From an uncultured Massilia sp. (GTDB lineage: Bacteria; Pseudomonadota; Gammaproteobacteria; Burkholderiales; Burkholderiaceae_D): 47,781 bases of DNA. Below the pieces are notes generated by a model, which worked only from the letters and a program-made list of their open reading frames with translations, had not been told where the DNA came from and did no database searches. Position numbers and translations under genes: made by a program. The stretch's first letter is position 1; each line of letters begins with the position of its first letter. Below are positions 31,817 through 40,273 of this stretch, piece by piece. The DNA lies in assembly GCA_913777025.1 (NCBI GenBank), contig CAJYQM010000102.1, positions 1 through 47,781 of the forward strand, read 5' to 3'.

Positions 31817-32724
31817 CATGTCAGCGGCCCGAAGATTTCCCGGTACAGGCCCGCGATCCAGTCCACGAACACCCGCACCCGCGGCGACAGCTGGCGCCGG
31901 TATGGGTACAAGGCCGACAGCGGAAACGCCGGGCTGCGCCAATCCTGCAACACCTCGACCAGGTGACCGTCGCGCAGTTCCTGCTCGATGTGAAAGCGCG
32001 GCACCTGGATCAATCCGCAGCCGCGCAAGGCCCCCAGCACATAGTTTTCCGCATCGTTCACCGACAGCCAGCCTTTCAGGTCGAAGCGCCGCAGTTCGCC
32101 GTCGACTTCCAGTTCGAGCGGGTAGTCGAGGCCACCGCTGCTGGCGAAGAAGCGCACCACCTGGTGCGCCGCCAGCTCGTCCGGATGGCGCGGCGTCCCG
32201 TTTGCCGCCAGGTAGCCGGGACTGGCCACGATCGCCTGCGGCATCCGCGCCAGGCGCCGCGCGACCAGGTTGAGGTCGCGCGGGTCGCCGGCCCGGATCA
32301 CGCAATCGACGCCCTCGCGCACCAGGTCGACCAGGCGGTCGCCGCTGCTGAGCACCAGTTCGATGTCCGGGTAGAGCGCGTGGAACTCGCCGATGCGCGG
32401 CAGCACGACGCGGGTGGCGTGGGTGCCGGACATGTCGACCCGCAGCACGCCGCGCGGACTGGAGGCGCCATGGCGGAACACGGCCTCGGCGTCGTCCAGG
32501 TCGGTCAGCACCTGCACGCAGCGTTCATAGTAGGCCTGGCCGTCGAGCGTCGGGCGCACGTGGCGCGTGGTGCGTTCCAGCAGCCGCGTGCCGAGCCGCG
32601 TTTCCAGGTCCTTGATGGCGTGCGTGGCGGTGGCGCGCGGGATGCCGAGCATGTCGGCGGCGCGGCTGAAGCTGTTCTGTTCGACGATGCGGGTAAACAG
32701 CTGGAGCGTATCGAGGCGGTCCAT
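31816..32724 (-). CDS. LysR-family transcriptional regulator
   Basis: A 302-residue LysR protein. The N-terminal helix-turn-helix (LQLFTRIVEQNSFSRAADML, then GIPRATATHAIKDLETRLGT and RLLERTTR) is standard for the large CrgA/DmlR-like group. The C-terminal part is the periplasmic-binding-like effector domain (PDIELVLSSGDRLVDLVREG). It is divergent from the first SDR gene with 103 bases between, so it most likely controls the SDR-SDR-tautomerase unit. No good ribosome site precedes the ATG. The inducer is unknown, perhaps a quinone or reactive carbonyl given the neighbouring reductases. Confidence 0.92.
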   Translation of the reverse strand: MDRLDTLQLFTRIVEQNSFSRAADMLGIPRATATHAIKDLETRLGTRLLERTTRHVRPTLDGQAYYERCVQVLTDLDDAEAVFRHGASSPRGVLRVDMSGTHATRVVLPRIGEFHALYPDIELVLSSGDRLVDLVREGVDCVIRAGDPRDLNLVARRLARMPQAIVASPGYLAANGTPRHPDELAAHQVVRFFASSGGLDYPLELEVDGELRRFDLKGWLSVNDAENYVLGALRGCGLIQVPRFHIEQELRDGHLVEVLQDWRSPAFPLSALYPYRRQLSPRVRVFVDWIAGLYREIFGPLT

Positions 32725-32784
32725 ATTGTTGATGAATCTTGAATAGTGTTGTTCTTACTGCCTAGTTTATCTCTGTTGGCGAAA

Positions 32785-32805
32785 CGATGAAAATGTCCTT
32801 CATCG
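32785..32805. promoter_or_regulatory. Inverted repeat in the LysR/SDR divergent region
   Basis: CGATGAA (32785-32791) and TTCATCG (32799-32805) form a perfect 7-bp dyad with a 7-base spacer, 23 bases before the SDR ATG. A GATGAA half-site recurs close to the LysR start at about 32731-32736. It is a candidate LysR operator, or a small leader hairpin. Confidence 0.45.
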
Positions 32806-32827
32806 AGACCTATCCAAGGAGAGCAAC

Positions 32828-33568
32828 ATGAACAAGGACTTCCAGGGCGTCGCCCTCGTCACCGGCGCCTCGCGCGGCATCGGCCACGCCATCGCCCTGC
32901 GCCTCGCGCGCGACGGCTTCGACATCGTCGTCAATTACGCGGGCAATGCCGCCAAGGCGCAGGAAACGGTGGCCGCCATCGAATGGCTGGGCCGCAAGGC
33001 GGTCGCGATCCAGGCCGACGTGGCCGACCCGGATGCCGTGGCGCGCCTGTTCGATGAGACAAAACAGGCCTTCGGCCGCCTCGACGTCGTCGTCAACAGC
33101 GCCGGCGTGATGCCGATGGCGACGATCAGCCCGGACAAGCTGGCCGACTTCGACCGCGTCATCGCCACCAACCTGCGCGGCAGCTTCCTGGTGCTCGGGC
33201 ACGCCGCCCGGCATTTGACGGCGGGCGGCCGCATCATCGCGCTGTCCACCAGCGTGATCGCCAAATCCTTCCCGGGCTACGGCCCCTACATTGCCAGCAA
33301 GGCCGGCACCGAGGGCCTGGTCCACGTGCTGGCCAACGAATTGCGCGGGCGCGGCATCACCGTCAACGCCATCGCGCCGGGACCGGTGGGCACCGAGCTG
33401 TTCTTCAACGGCAAGACGGAAGAGCAGGTTGCCCAGATCGCCAAGCAGGCGCCGCTCGAACGCATCGGCACGCCGGACGAGATCGCGAATGCGGTCGCCT
33501 TCCTGGCGGGGCCGGACGGCGCCTGGGTGAATTCGCAGGTCGTGCGCGTCAACGGCGGCTTTGCCTGA
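32828..33568 (+). CDS. SDR-family oxidoreductase (3-oxoacyl reductase-like)
   Basis: A 246-residue classical short-chain dehydrogenase. TGASRGIG is the cofactor loop, NSAGVM the strand-4 motif, STSV holds the catalytic Ser, and YGPYIASKAG has the Tyr-x3-Lys pair; NAIAPGPVGTEL is the usual C-terminal loop. NADPH preference is likely since an acidic residue at the end of strand 2 is not evident (NYAGNAAK). Substrate unknown. AAGGAG precedes the ATG by about seven bases. It is first in a three-gene unit with another SDR and a tautomerase, divergent from LysR. Confidence 0.92.
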   Translation: MNKDFQGVALVTGASRGIGHAIALRLARDGFDIVVNYAGNAAKAQETVAAIEWLGRKAVAIQADVADPDAVARLFDETKQAFGRLDVVVNSAGVMPMATISPDKLADFDRVIATNLRGSFLVLGHAARHLTAGGRIIALSTSVIAKSFPGYGPYIASKAGTEGLVHVLANELRGRGITVNAIAPGPVGTELFFNGKTEEQVAQIAKQAPLERIGTPDEIANAVAFLAGPDGAWVNSQVVRVNGGFA

Positions 33569-33578
33569 GGAGCATGCC

Positions 33579-34481
33579 ATGAACCAAGTGATCCTCGTCA
33601 CGGGCGCGTCCAGCGGCTTCGGCGCGATGAGCGCGCGCGCCCTGGCCGACGCCGGCCACACCGTCTACGCCAGCATGCGCGACACCGGTGGCCGCAACGC
33701 CGCGCAGCTTGCAGAAGTGCAGGATTACGCCCGCAGCCGGAGCGTGGACCTGCGCGCCATCGAACTGGACGTGCAGTCGCAAGCCTCGGCCGATGCCGCC
33801 GTGGCACGCGTGCTGGCCGAGCAGGGCCGCCTGGACGTGGTCCTGCACAACGCCGGCCACATGGTCTTCGGCGCGGCCGAGGCGTTCACGCCGGAGCAGT
33901 ACGCCCAGCTCTACGACGTCAACGTGCTCGGCACCCAGCGCCTCAACCGCGCCGCGCTGCCGCAACTGCGGCGCCAGGGCCGCGGCCTGCTGCTGTGGGT
34001 CGGCAGCAGCAGCCATCGCGGCGGCACGCCACCCTTCCTGGGCCCGTATTTCGCCGCCAAGGCCGCGATGGACGCGCTGGCCGTGAGCTATGCCGGCGAA
34101 CTGGCGCGCTGGGGCATCGAGACCACCATCGTGGTGCCCGGCGCCTTCGGCAAGGGCACCAACCATTTCGCGCATGCCGGCGCGCCGGACGACCGTGCGC
34201 GCCAGGCCGAGTACGACGCCGGCCCCACCCACGGCCTGGCCGAGGACGCGCTGCACCGGCTGGCGGCCATCGAACCGCCCGACGCCGACCCGGCCGCGGT
34301 GGCGCGCGCCATCGTCGACGTGGTCGCGGCGCCGGCCGGACGGCGCCCGTTCCGGGTGCACGTCGATCCGTCCGACGACGGTTGCGAAGTCGTCAACGCC
34401 GTGGCCGACCGCGTGCGTGCCGAATTCCTGCGCCGCATCGGCCTGGACGACCTGCTGGCGCCGCATGCCGCCCAGGCCTGA
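33579..34481 (+). CDS. SDR-family oxidoreductase
   Basis: A 300-residue short-chain dehydrogenase of the slightly longer classical type. TGASSGFGAMSARALADAGH binds the cofactor, VLHNAGHM is the NAG motif, VGSSSHRG has the catalytic Ser, and PYFAAKAAMDAL has Tyr and Lys. The C-terminal extension of about 50 residues is unassigned. The ATG at 33579 has GAGGAG seven bases upstream, made partly from the stop of the previous gene; a start six codons earlier was rejected. The gap to the preceding stop is 10 bases, so the two SDRs are one transcript. Confidence 0.9.
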   Translation: MNQVILVTGASSGFGAMSARALADAGHTVYASMRDTGGRNAAQLAEVQDYARSRSVDLRAIELDVQSQASADAAVARVLAEQGRLDVVLHNAGHMVFGAAEAFTPEQYAQLYDVNVLGTQRLNRAALPQLRRQGRGLLLWVGSSSHRGGTPPFLGPYFAAKAAMDALAVSYAGELARWGIETTIVVPGAFGKGTNHFAHAGAPDDRARQAEYDAGPTHGLAEDALHRLAAIEPPDADPAAVARAIVDVVAAPAGRRPFRVHVDPSDDGCEVVNAVADRVRAEFLRRIGLDDLLAPHAAQA

Positions 34482-34518
34482 ACATTTTATTTACTGTTTC
34501 ACAACAAGGAGAAGCACC

Positions 34519-34737
34519 ATGCCATTCGCAAACTACAAATTCCCGGAAGGGATCCTGGACCACGCCCGCAAGGAAGAGATCATCCACCGCACCACGGCGA
34601 TGTTCGTCGAATACTTCGGCGAGGGCGTGCGCCCGTACTCGATGGTGCTGGTCGAGGAAGTCGCCGACGGCGGCTGGGGCCGTGCCGACGAGACCTTGAC
34701 GCTCGAGAAGATGGGCTTGCCGCCGAAGTCCAGGTAA
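34519..34737 (+). CDS. 4-oxalocrotonate tautomerase-like small protein
   Basis: A 72-residue protein beginning MPFANYKFPEG. Removal of Met would expose Pro2 as catalytic base, as in tautomerase-superfamily enzymes. The rest (ILDHARKEEIIHRTTAMFVE, then RPYSMVLVEEVADGGWG) has the beta-alpha-beta pattern and the VxVEEV-like strand of the 4-OT family. It would isomerise enol or dienol acids. AAGGAG precedes the ATG, and the gene lies 37 bases after the second SDR. Confidence 0.85.
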   Translation: MPFANYKFPEGILDHARKEEIIHRTTAMFVEYFGEGVRPYSMVLVEEVADGGWGRADETLTLEKMGLPPKSR

Positions 34738-34742
34738 CAAAA

Positions 34743-34773
34743 GCGGGCCGGGCCAAAAAATGGCCCGGCCCGC
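34743..34773. terminator. Strong hairpin after the tautomerase gene
   Basis: GCGGGCCGGGCCA (34743-34755) and TGGCCCGGCCCGC (34761-34773) make a perfect 13-bp stem around five A. A weak TTTT follows after six bases on the plus strand. A run of A just upstream gives a T tract for the minus strand. Confidence 0.7.
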
Positions 34774-34842
34774 ACGCGAATTTTGGGTTCCTGTAATAAT
34801 GTGCGGCTACGCATTGTTGATCCCCAGCTACAAGGAACCCGC

Positions 34843-35496
34843 ATGGACATCGTCAAAGTCTCCCAGCAGCGCTACAGCGCCAAAGCCTACAACCCGGAAC
34901 GCCGCGTCCCGGAAGACATCATGCAGCAGATCTACGAAGTGCTGCGCAACAGCCCGTCGTCGGTCAACTCGCAGCCCTGGCACTTTGTTGTCGCCAGCAC
35001 GCCGGAAGCCAAGGCGCGCCTGGCCAAGGGCGTGCAGGGCGGCTACGCCTTCAACGAAGCCAAGGTGCGCGACGCCTCGCACGTGATCCTGTTCTGCACG
35101 AAGGTGGATGCCGACGCCGCGCACCTCGACCGCATCCTGGATAAAGAGGAAGCCGACGGCCGTTTCGCCGACGAGACCGTCCGGGGCTATTCCGCCAAGA
35201 GCCGCCAGCACTTCACCAACCTGCACCGCTACACTTATAAAGACCTGCCGCAGTGGTACGAGAAGCAGGTCTACATCGCGCTGGGCAACGCCATGCTGGC
35301 CGCCGCGGCACTGGGCGTCGACAGCACCCCGATGGAAGGCATCGACGTGGGCGCGCTGGACGCCGAACTGGGCCTGCACGAGAAGGGCCTGTCGAGCCTG
35401 GTGATGCTGAGCCTGGGCTACCATGCCGACAGCGATTTCAATGCCAATCTGCCGAAGTCGCGCCTGGCGCAAGAGCAGGTTTTCACCTTCCTGTAA
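34843..35496 (+). CDS. Oxygen-insensitive NAD(P)H nitroreductase, NfsB type
   Basis: A 217-residue FMN enzyme, exactly the length of E. coli NfsB/dihydropteridine reductase. RYSAKAYNPERRVPEDIMQQ opens the fold and binds FMN phosphate; SSVNSQPWHFVV is the second FMN loop; and ALGVDSTPMEGID with LGYHADSD forms the third. It would reduce nitroaromatics, quinones or pteridines as a cytoplasmic homodimer. AAGGA precedes the ATG at 34843; an upstream in-frame start lacks similarity. Its stop abuts the stop of the convergent SGNH-like gene with no spacer. Confidence 0.9.
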   Translation: MDIVKVSQQRYSAKAYNPERRVPEDIMQQIYEVLRNSPSSVNSQPWHFVVASTPEAKARLAKGVQGGYAFNEAKVRDASHVILFCTKVDADAAHLDRILDKEEADGRFADETVRGYSAKSRQHFTNLHRYTYKDLPQWYEKQVYIALGNAMLAAAALGVDSTPMEGIDVGALDAELGLHEKGLSSLVMLSLGYHADSDFNANLPKSRLAQEQVFTFL

Positions 35497-36318
35497 TCAC
35501 CTCACGATCCCGAACGGCCTGAGCAACGGAAACCAGGCCTGTTCGAGGATCTTCGCGAATCCCTCGCCGCTCGGATACAGCTCGTTGTCCCAGTCCCGGG
35601 CATAGTGCTCCGGATCGCTCGCCAGCACGCCGCGGCTGTCGACGTGGAACACGCGCTCGATCGGCGAGTGGAACTCGGCCAGCACCTGGTCGTTGATCGC
35701 ATCCACCAGCAGACGCAGCACCTCCCTGCGCCAGGCCAGGTCGGGCGCCACCCCGGCGCCGTCCAGCATCGCCGTGATCCAGCCGCCGTGGGCGTTGGTG
35801 AAGCCGCGGCCGTCGGGGATGATGTAATCGTAGCCGTTCAGGAAGATCGGCTGCAGCCAGGTGGTCTTGCGGTAGGCCCAGCGGATGCTGCGGATGATGC
35901 CGTTCAAGCCTTCGTCGATGTGGTACAGCAACAGGTCGAGGCGTTCCGGCGACAGGCAGCCGGCCGGATCGGCGGCGCCCGCGCAATCGTCGTGCAGGGC
36001 CAGGCCGTATTCGAGCGCGTCGTTGGCGGCGCCGCCCAGGTAGAACTCGGAAAAGCGGAAGCCCGGCGCCAGCCGGGTGCGGATGATGTCGGCGTAGGCG
36101 CCGTCCCCGATGTACTGGTTCAGGCGCGCGCCATTGAAGCCGAGCAGGCGGATGGCCGCGTGTTCCGGCGCGACCCGGGGGTGAACGGCCAGCGCGTTCA
36201 GCAGGGTCTGGTCGCCGTGCCAGAACCAGGAGTCGCCGAGCGCCAGCCCGGCAGGGGCACGGTCGCCAGTTTCCGGACTCTCGTCCGGCCGATACACCTT
36301 GCCTGTGATCCGCTCCAT
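35497..36318 (-). CDS. SGNH/GDSL hydrolase-like protein, catalytic His apparently replaced
   Basis: A 273-residue protein with GLALGDSWFW near the N-terminus (nucleophile Ser30) and LGGAANDALEYG (Asn99, Asp100), matching SGNH blocks I and III. The C-terminal block reads DWDNELYPSGEGF, where relatives have an ELHP-type stretch with the catalytic His; the codon here is TAT, one transition from CAT. The protein may thus be inactive or use another base. No signal peptide is seen. The ATG at 36318 has GGAGG five bases upstream; the frame extends into the M14 gene but without similarity. It lies 53 bases after the M14 gene. Confidence 0.72.
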   Translation of the reverse strand: MERITGKVYRPDESPETGDRAPAGLALGDSWFWHGDQTLLNALAVHPRVAPEHAAIRLLGFNGARLNQYIGDGAYADIIRTRLAPGFRFSEFYLGGAANDALEYGLALHDDCAGAADPAGCLSPERLDLLLYHIDEGLNGIIRSIRWAYRKTTWLQPIFLNGYDYIIPDGRGFTNAHGGWITAMLDGAGVAPDLAWRREVLRLLVDAINDQVLAEFHSPIERVFHVDSRGVLASDPEHYARDWDNELYPSGEGFAKILEQAWFPLLRPFGIVR

Positions 36319-36371
36319 CGCCGCCTCCACGTCCGCCTTTTGACAGGGGCGGGCCGGGCAGGTTCCGGGGA

Positions 36372-37520
36372 TTACTTCAGCGTGCGGATCGCCTGCAGCA
36401 CGGGCTGCAGCACGGCGGCGCCCAGGCGGGCACTGCGCGCGCCGTCCCAGCCGACCAGCGGGTCCGGGTCGTTGGCGTTGTCCTTGAACGGCAGTTCCAG
36501 CGTCAGCGACAGGCAGCCGAAGGCGTGGGTGATGTAGGGCGAACCCATGGTCAGGACTTCGTCGGTGAACGGCGCCTTTTCGTAACCGTACTCCGTCTGG
36601 AAGTCCGGGCTGGCGATCATGAAGTTCTCGGCGAAGGTCTTCTCGGCCGCGGCCTGGTCCGGCGTGAAGTTCGGCAGGGCATCGCTGCCGGCCACGAACA
36701 CGTAGGGCAGGCCCTCGTCGCCGTGCACGTCCAGGCACATGTCGACACCGGTTTCATGCATCTTCTGGCGCACCAGGAACACTTCCGGGCTGCGTTCCAT
36801 GGTCGGGTCATACCACTCGCGGTTCAGGTTGGCGCCGGCGGCGTTGGTGCGCAGGTTGCCGCGCACCGAGCCGTCCGGGTTCATGTTCGGCACCACGTAG
36901 AACACCGACTCTTTCAATAACTGACGCCCGAACGGGTGGGCCGGATCGAGCAGGGCGTCCAGCATGCCTTCGACGAACCACTCGGCCATCGTCTCGCCCG
37001 GGTGCTGGCGTGCGATCACCCACACCTTCTTCTTGTTTTCGGCCGGAGCGCCGGCCGCCGGCTCGCCGATGACCAGCATGTTCAGGTCGCGGCCGTCGAC
37101 GGTCGAACCCAGGTCGACCATGCGCACGTGCTCGGACAATTGGGCGCGGTCGAGCAGTTCCAGGTGCCGTTCCCACGAGTAGGGCTCGAAGTAGGCGTAA
37201 TAGACGCTGTCCATGGCCGGGGTGTGCTCGATGGTCAACACCTGGCCATCGAAGCTGGTCGGCACGCGGAACCAGTTGACGCGGTCATAGCTTGCCATCG
37301 CGTTGTAGTCTTCCCAGCCTTTCGGGTATGCCGACTGGCCAGCATTGAGCAGGCGGATCGTGCAGGGCTGTGCTTGCGCGCCCTGCAGGCGGAAGTAGAA
37401 CCACTGGACGATGTCGGCGTGCGAGTCCTTGCGGATGTTCAGGTCGATGGCGTTGGCGCTCGTGGCGTTCACGATCTCGATGGCGCCAGCGTCGAACTGG
37501 CTGCTGATCTTGATAGACAT
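36372..37520 (-). CDS. M14-family zinc carboxypeptidase (cytosolic type)
   Basis: A 382-residue metallocarboxypeptidase of the cytosolic (CCP/Nna1-like) branch. An N-terminal beta domain (1-120) precedes the catalytic domain. The zinc ligands are visible: His173 and Glu176 in RQHPGETMAEW, and His266 in LDVHGDEG; the general base is Glu342 in LTLELPFKD. NPDGSVRGNLRTNAAGANLN is the substrate carboxylate loop. There is no signal peptide, in contrast to secreted M14 enzymes; eukaryotic relatives trim acidic side chains. The ATG at 37520 has AGGA seven bases upstream, preferred over an earlier Met 13 codons back. Confidence 0.92.
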   Translation of the reverse strand: MSIKISSQFDAGAIEIVNATSANAIDLNIRKDSHADIVQWFYFRLQGAQAQPCTIRLLNAGQSAYPKGWEDYNAMASYDRVNWFRVPTSFDGQVLTIEHTPAMDSVYYAYFEPYSWERHLELLDRAQLSEHVRMVDLGSTVDGRDLNMLVIGEPAAGAPAENKKKVWVIARQHPGETMAEWFVEGMLDALLDPAHPFGRQLLKESVFYVVPNMNPDGSVRGNLRTNAAGANLNREWYDPTMERSPEVFLVRQKMHETGVDMCLDVHGDEGLPYVFVAGSDALPNFTPDQAAAEKTFAENFMIASPDFQTEYGYEKAPFTDEVLTMGSPYITHAFGCLSLTLELPFKDNANDPDPLVGWDGARSARLGAAVLQPVLQAIRTLK

Positions 37521-37684
37521 TGTTGTGTCCTGATTTTTGTTGGGTGATGAGGGCTGCATGATAACGCCTTTCTCTCGGCATATCCGGTGGTCTGAGATGG
37601 CGCAAAGGCCAGGGATGACGCTTTTGCTACCTTTCTTGCTCGGTCGCAGTGTCTATGCGTTGGTGATAAGAAAAGGATGACGGC

Positions 37685-37945
37685 ATGTCGGAAATTCGAA
37701 TGAGCCGGGTGGAGATCAGCAGCATCGACGCCAATGGTTTCTGGCTCGATTGCCGCGGCGAGGAACTGTACCTGCCGTTCGCGCTGTTCCCCTGGTTCCA
37801 GCACGCCACCGTGGCCCAGCTGTGCCGGGTCGAGTGCATCGGCGAATCCTGCCTGTACTGGCCGGGGCTGGACCTGGAACTGGCGCTGGACAGGATCCGC
37901 GATCCGATGACGGGGGCGCAGTATGCGGGCGGCGTGGACTGCTAG
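37685..37945 (+). CDS. DUF2442 domain protein
   Basis: An 86-residue protein. GFWLDCRGEELYLPFALFPW is the conserved DUF2442 core. Members are often found beside RelE/DUF4160-like genes, but no such partner is present here. AAGGA lies eight bases before the ATG. Its stop TAG shares the CTAG (37942-37945) with the convergent paaX stop. Function unknown. Confidence 0.82.
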   Translation: MSEIRMSRVEISSIDANGFWLDCRGEELYLPFALFPWFQHATVAQLCRVECIGESCLYWPGLDLELALDRIRDPMTGAQYAGGVDC

Positions 37946-38868
37946 CGCAGCCCGCCGAAGCGTTCATAAAAGCCCGCATCCGCTTCCGGCGCCGCCGCAT
38001 CCTCGCGCCGCAGCACGTCCATCAGGTGGGTTTCGGCCGGCTCCCATACCAGCCGGTAGATCGCCTGCGCCAGCGCATACGCCTCCGAGCCCGGCCAGGG
38101 CGTCGGCAGCAGGTCCAGCGGCAGCATCGGATCGTGCAGCTGGACGCGGCGGTAGGCGTGGATCAAGAGGCTGCGCATCACGAAGGCCGCCTGCGGTGCC
38201 GGCGCCGCGCCGCCACGCAGCAGCGTCAGCAGCGGCGTGAAATCGTCGATGAAGCGGCGGTAGCGGGCCGTCACGCCGGACAGGTCCCAGCCCTCGCGCA
38301 CCAGTTCGCCCAGCGGACGCGAACCCACGCCGGGCAGTTCGCGCGCGCTGCAGACGAAGATGCGGCCGTCGCCGTCGATGCGCCGCAGGATCTCGGCCAG
38401 GCTGGCCCCATCGAACGAGGGATGGGCCAGCAGCCCCGGCGCCAGCATGGCGAAGCCTTCCCATTCCAGCTCCTTGCGCACGGCATTGCGCAGCGCCGCA
38501 GTGATGCTGCCGTTCGGCGCCATCAGCAGGGTCCAGCCGCCGTCCCAATCCAGGCCGGGCGGGGCGTAGATGCGGCGGTTGGCGCGCTCGAAGCGCGGAC
38601 GCGCCTCTTCCTGCAGGGCGTAGGCACTGCGCCGGCCTTCCCGGCTGGCGACCAGCCAGCCTTCCTGCACCAGGCGGAACACGCTGGTTCGGACCAGGCG
38701 CTCGGTCGCGCCCATCGGCGCCACCAGTTCGATCAGGCTGCCCAGCCACAGGCGCGCGCCGTGCGGGGCGATGGCGTCACCGAAGATGGTCATCACCAGC
38801 GAGTTGGCGCGCGGCGGATCGGTGCCGAGGAAGTGGTCGATCCACTGGCTGCCGGTGGGTTGGGTCAT
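37942..38868 (-). CDS. paaX: Phenylacetate operon repressor PaaX
   Basis: A 308-residue repressor that releases the paa operon when phenylacetyl-CoA binds. An N-terminal winged helix ([20 protein letters not shown], then [20 protein letters not shown]) is followed by the PaaX central and C-terminal domains ([32 protein letters not shown]). Length agrees with E. coli PaaX (316). It is divergent from paaA with 92 bases between, the expected place for its operator. The ATG at 38868 starts [14 protein letters not shown]. Confidence 0.94.
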   Translation of the reverse strand: MTQPTGSQWIDHFLGTDPPRANSLVMTIFGDAIAPHGARLWLGSLIELVAPMGATERLVRTSVFRLVQEGWLVASREGRRSAYALQEEARPRFERANRRIYAPPGLDWDGGWTLLMAPNGSITAALRNAVRKELEWEGFAMLAPGLLAHPSFDGASLAEILRRIDGDGRIFVCSARELPGVGSRPLGELVREGWDLSGVTARYRRFIDDFTPLLTLLRGGAAPAPQAAFVMRSLLIHAYRRVQLHDPMLPLDLLPTPWPGSEAYALAQAIYRLVWEPAETHLMDVLRREDAAAPEADAGFYERFGGLR

Positions 38869-38902
38869 GTTTGTTGCGCCTCGATATGATTCAAAATTCT
38901 GG

Positions 38903-38931
38903 TGTACATCCGATTTTTTGTATCGTATTAT
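38903..38931 (+). promoter_or_regulatory. Likely paaA promoter
   Basis: TGTACA (38903-38908) and TATTAT (38926-38931) are 17 bases apart. Direct repeats TGATTCA (38887-38893) and GGATTCA (38932-38938) flank it. PaaX sites in E. coli contain TGATTC, but in an inverted arrangement, so these repeats are only candidate operators. Confidence 0.5.
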
Positions 38932-38960
38932 GGATTCAGACAGGAGACAAGGGAGACATT

Positions 38961-39947
38961 ATGTACGCCCAGATGGTGGAAACCGGCCTCAAGAAAGTCC
39001 AGACGCAAGAGGACATGAGTGCCGAAGAGCAAGCTTTCCAGGCCCGCATCGACGCCGGGGTGAAAATCGAGCCCAAGGACTGGATGCCCGAGGCCTATCG
39101 CAAGACCCTGGTGCGCCAGATTTCGCAGCACGCGCACTCCGAGATCGTCGGCCAGCTGCCGGAAGGGAACTGGGTCACGCGCGCGCCCACGCTCAAGCGC
39201 AAGGCCATCCTGCTGGCCAAGATCCAGGACGAAGCCGGCCACGGCCTCTATCTGTACAGCGCCGCCGAAACCCTGGGCGTCTCGCGCGACGAACTGCTCG
39301 ACGCCCTGCACGCCGGCAAGGCCAAGTATTCGAGCATCTTCAACTACCCCACGCTGACCTGGGCCGACATCGGCGCCATCGGCTGGCTGGTCGACGGCTC
39401 GGCCATCATCAACCAGATCCCGCTGTGCCGCTGCTCGTACGGCCCGTATGCGCGCGCCATGGTCCGCGTCTGCAAGGAAGAGTCCTTCCACGCGCGCCAG
39501 GGCTACGACATCATGATGAAGCTGGCCCAGGGCTCGCCCGAGCAGAAGGCGATGGCCCAGGATGCCCTGAACCGCTGGTGGTGGCCCTCGCTGATGATGT
39601 TCGGCCCCTCGGACGCGGCATCCGTCAACAGCGCGCAGTCGAGCAAATGGCGCATCAAGCTGTTCTCGAACGACGAACTGCGCCAGCGCATGGTCGACCA
39701 GACCGTGCCGCAGGCCGAATTCCTCGGCCTCACCATTCCCGACCCGGACCTCAGGTGGAACGAGGAACGCGGCAGCTACGACTTCGGCGAGATCGACTGG
39801 ACCGAGTTCCACAATGTCCTGAAGGGCAATGGCCCGTGCAACCGCGAGCGCCTGCAGACGCGCGTCAAGGCCTGGGAAGACGGGGCGTGGTTCAGGGAGG
39901 CGCTGGTGGCGCATGCGGATAAACACGCGGCCAGGGAAGCCGCCTGA
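38961..39947 (+). CDS. paaA: 1,2-phenylacetyl-CoA epoxidase subunit PaaA
   Basis: A 328-residue ferritin-like catalytic subunit of the PaaABCE monooxygenase that epoxidises the ring of phenylacetyl-CoA. The two diiron ExxH motifs are in [12 protein letters not shown] and [28 protein letters not shown] and [17 protein letters not shown] are conserved PaaA stretches. The ATG at 38961 ([12 protein letters not shown]) has GGGAG six bases upstream; an in-frame start 30 codons earlier falls in the promoter. First gene of the operon. Confidence 0.96.
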   Translation: MYAQMVETGLKKVQTQEDMSAEEQAFQARIDAGVKIEPKDWMPEAYRKTLVRQISQHAHSEIVGQLPEGNWVTRAPTLKRKAILLAKIQDEAGHGLYLYSAAETLGVSRDELLDALHAGKAKYSSIFNYPTLTWADIGAIGWLVDGSAIINQIPLCRCSYGPYARAMVRVCKEESFHARQGYDIMMKLAQGSPEQKAMAQDALNRWWWPSLMMFGPSDAASVNSAQSSKWRIKLFSNDELRQRMVDQTVPQAEFLGLTIPDPDLRWNEERGSYDFGEIDWTEFHNVLKGNGPCNRERLQTRVKAWEDGAWFREALVAHADKHAAREAA

Positions 39948-39980
39948 CACCATCGCGAACACAAGAATACGGAGACAGCA

Positions 39981-40265
39981 ATGAGCAAAGAATGGCCCCT
40001 GTGGGAAGTCTTCATCCGCAGCCAGCACGGACTCGCCCACAAGCATGTCGGCAGCCTGCACGCCCCGGATGCGGAAATGGCGATCAACAACGCGCGCGAC
40101 GTCTACACCCGCCGCAACGAAGGCGTGTCGATCTGGGTGGTGCGCGCCGCCGACATCGTCGCCTCCAGCCCGGCCGACAAGGATGCGCTGTTCGAGCCGT
40201 CCAACAGCAAGGTCTACCGCCACCCGACCTTCTTCCCGATGCCGGAAGAAGTCAAGAACCTGTGA
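39981..40265 (+). CDS. paaB: 1,2-phenylacetyl-CoA epoxidase subunit PaaB
   Basis: A 94-residue structural subunit that bridges PaaA-PaaC pairs in the epoxidase. WPLWEVFIRSQHGLAHKHVG and NARDVYTRRNEGVSIWVV are diagnostic, as is the C-terminal KVYRHPTFFPMPEEVKNL-like end. GGAGA precedes the ATG. It is 33 bases after paaA and eight bases before paaC. Confidence 0.96.
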   Translation: MSKEWPLWEVFIRSQHGLAHKHVGSLHAPDAEMAINNARDVYTRRNEGVSIWVVRAADIVASSPADKDALFEPSNSKVYRHPTFFPMPEEVKNL

Positions 40266-40273
40266 GGTTGGCC

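Noticed and set aside
37685-37945. Toxin-antitoxin module
   Set aside because: DUF2442 proteins can accompany RelE-like genes, but no toxin partner is encoded next to it.
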